Source of the DNA: Echiichthys vipera
Lineage: Eukaryota > Chordata > Actinopteri > Perciformes > Trachinidae
NCBI GenBank assembly: GCA_963691815.1
Contig: OY829667.1
Location: 10,692,821-10,756,820, forward strand
Direction: 5' to 3'
DNA length: 64,000 nucleotides
In this document: positions 63,237 through 64,000 of the stretch, in pieces
Numbering within the stretch: the stretch's first letter is position 1
Layout: every line of letters begins with the position of its first letter
Translations under genes and position numbers: made by a program
Notes under the pieces: generated by a model
Told to the model about the DNA's origin: nothing
Database searches by the model: none
What the model saw: the letters and a program-made list of their open reading frames with translations, nothing else

Positions 63237-63258
63237 GGGGGGGGGGGGGGGGGGGGGC
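63237..63258 (+). repeat. (G)22 homopolymer
   Basis: Twenty-two consecutive G residues. The true length is likely to vary or be misassembled. It breaks any reading frame across it. Confidence 0.9.
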
Positions 63259-64000
63259 GTTCAAGGGCTGCCTTGTCACCTGATCGCTGCTTTTAAGGCT
63301 GTTTTGCACCCTGCACTGTAGACAATAATAGGTGCGCCAAACTTTTGAGTGTTTGCTCATCTCCACTGTTGTTGAGACATCACTTCCATAGCTCCAGGGC
63401 CTGGCTTTTGCCCAACTCGAAGGTAATAAATCAAATAGTCTTGGGTGAGCTCACAATGGATTAGCGCAGCTTGTTATCATATACAAAATCTTGAGCAATG
63501 TAGGTGTTGTCTCCAGTACCTCCTTACATGCACAACCTGCCACGGCCTTTGTAAATCCAGAAAGAAATATTCGTAATCAGTGTGCGAGGAGATGTACCGA
63601 AACCACAAAACTACTCGGAGGGGCCACGAAGTGATAAACCAAGAGCCACGCCACGTGAAATGTATTAAACAGTCAGGTTGATAATTGTCTACCGCTCTGT
63701 ACCTCTTTACAGATGATGAATTATGCTGAGGGCTACATTTCAAGAGGTTGAGACAGAGAGAGAAAGAGAAAATACTCCTGACTGTGCAGGGTACAGCTTG
63801 TGATGCCAGATTTATGACCGAAACTGATAGCATGTAATGCAGCTTGAAGGTTAAACAGTCAGCAGGTTGAGATATAGAAAAATTACGTGACTTTTCAAGT
63901 TCACATGTAAATAAAATTGTATGGAATGTTCCCAGGAAAGTACCTCATAAAATACATTTAAAGAAGGCATACAAAAACAGAAATAACTCTTAAGTTACAA
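63259..64000. other. Right-edge sequence with no recognised feature
   Basis: AT-rich. A 118-codon - strand ORF (63477-63833) lacks motifs and splice context. No repeat family recognised. Confidence 0.4.

Overview
This 64 kb window is teleost fish nuclear DNA, probably from a percomorph. It is AT-rich. Its genes are split by GT-AG introns, and the spaces are filled with old copies of Tc1/mariner, hAT and PIF/Harbinger DNA transposons, L2- and L1/Tx1-like LINEs, short foldback elements and (CA)n microsatellites. The proteins it encodes are vertebrate orthologues. I found no bacterial features, CRISPR array, rRNA or recognisable tRNA, and no multi-gene novel system.

Layout. (1) About 1-7.3 kb, + strand: most of a TTC31-like gene, with its 5' end beyond the left edge. 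The protein has a charged coiled coil, three TPRs, a UBA-like helical segment and a C-terminal RRM. (2) 7.3-13.1 kb: a repeat-rich intergenic stretch with a LINE tail, a foldback element, a broken Tc1 transposase, a Harbinger-like relic and a hAT MITE with a clean 8-bp target duplication. (3) 13.1-53.4 kb, - strand: a complete zeta-sarcoglycan gene (sgcz). It has eight coding exons spread over 40 kb, and every exon junction joins in phase to give 312 residues. Its introns hold a Harbinger-like element with 29-bp perfect inverted ends, several LINE fragments, hAT-like MITEs and a 100-bp (TG)n tract. (4) 53.4-55.3 kb: a 1.9 kb spacer between divergent sgcz and dctn6, which may contain promoters for both. 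(5) 55.3-58.1 kb, + strand: a complete dctn6 gene (dynactin p27), seven exons and 193 residues. (6) 58.1-64 kb: no convincing gene, only repeats, low-complexity tracts and one ORF-rich island I could not assign.

The three genes have unrelated jobs: a probable TPR adaptor/RNA-binding protein, a muscle and vascular membrane glycoprotein of the dystrophin complex, and a subunit of the dynein activator dynactin. Only the sgcz-dctn6 pair is arranged so that control could be shared. Exon boundaries were read by eye from splice consensus, reading phase and remembered family sequences; no search or alignment was run.
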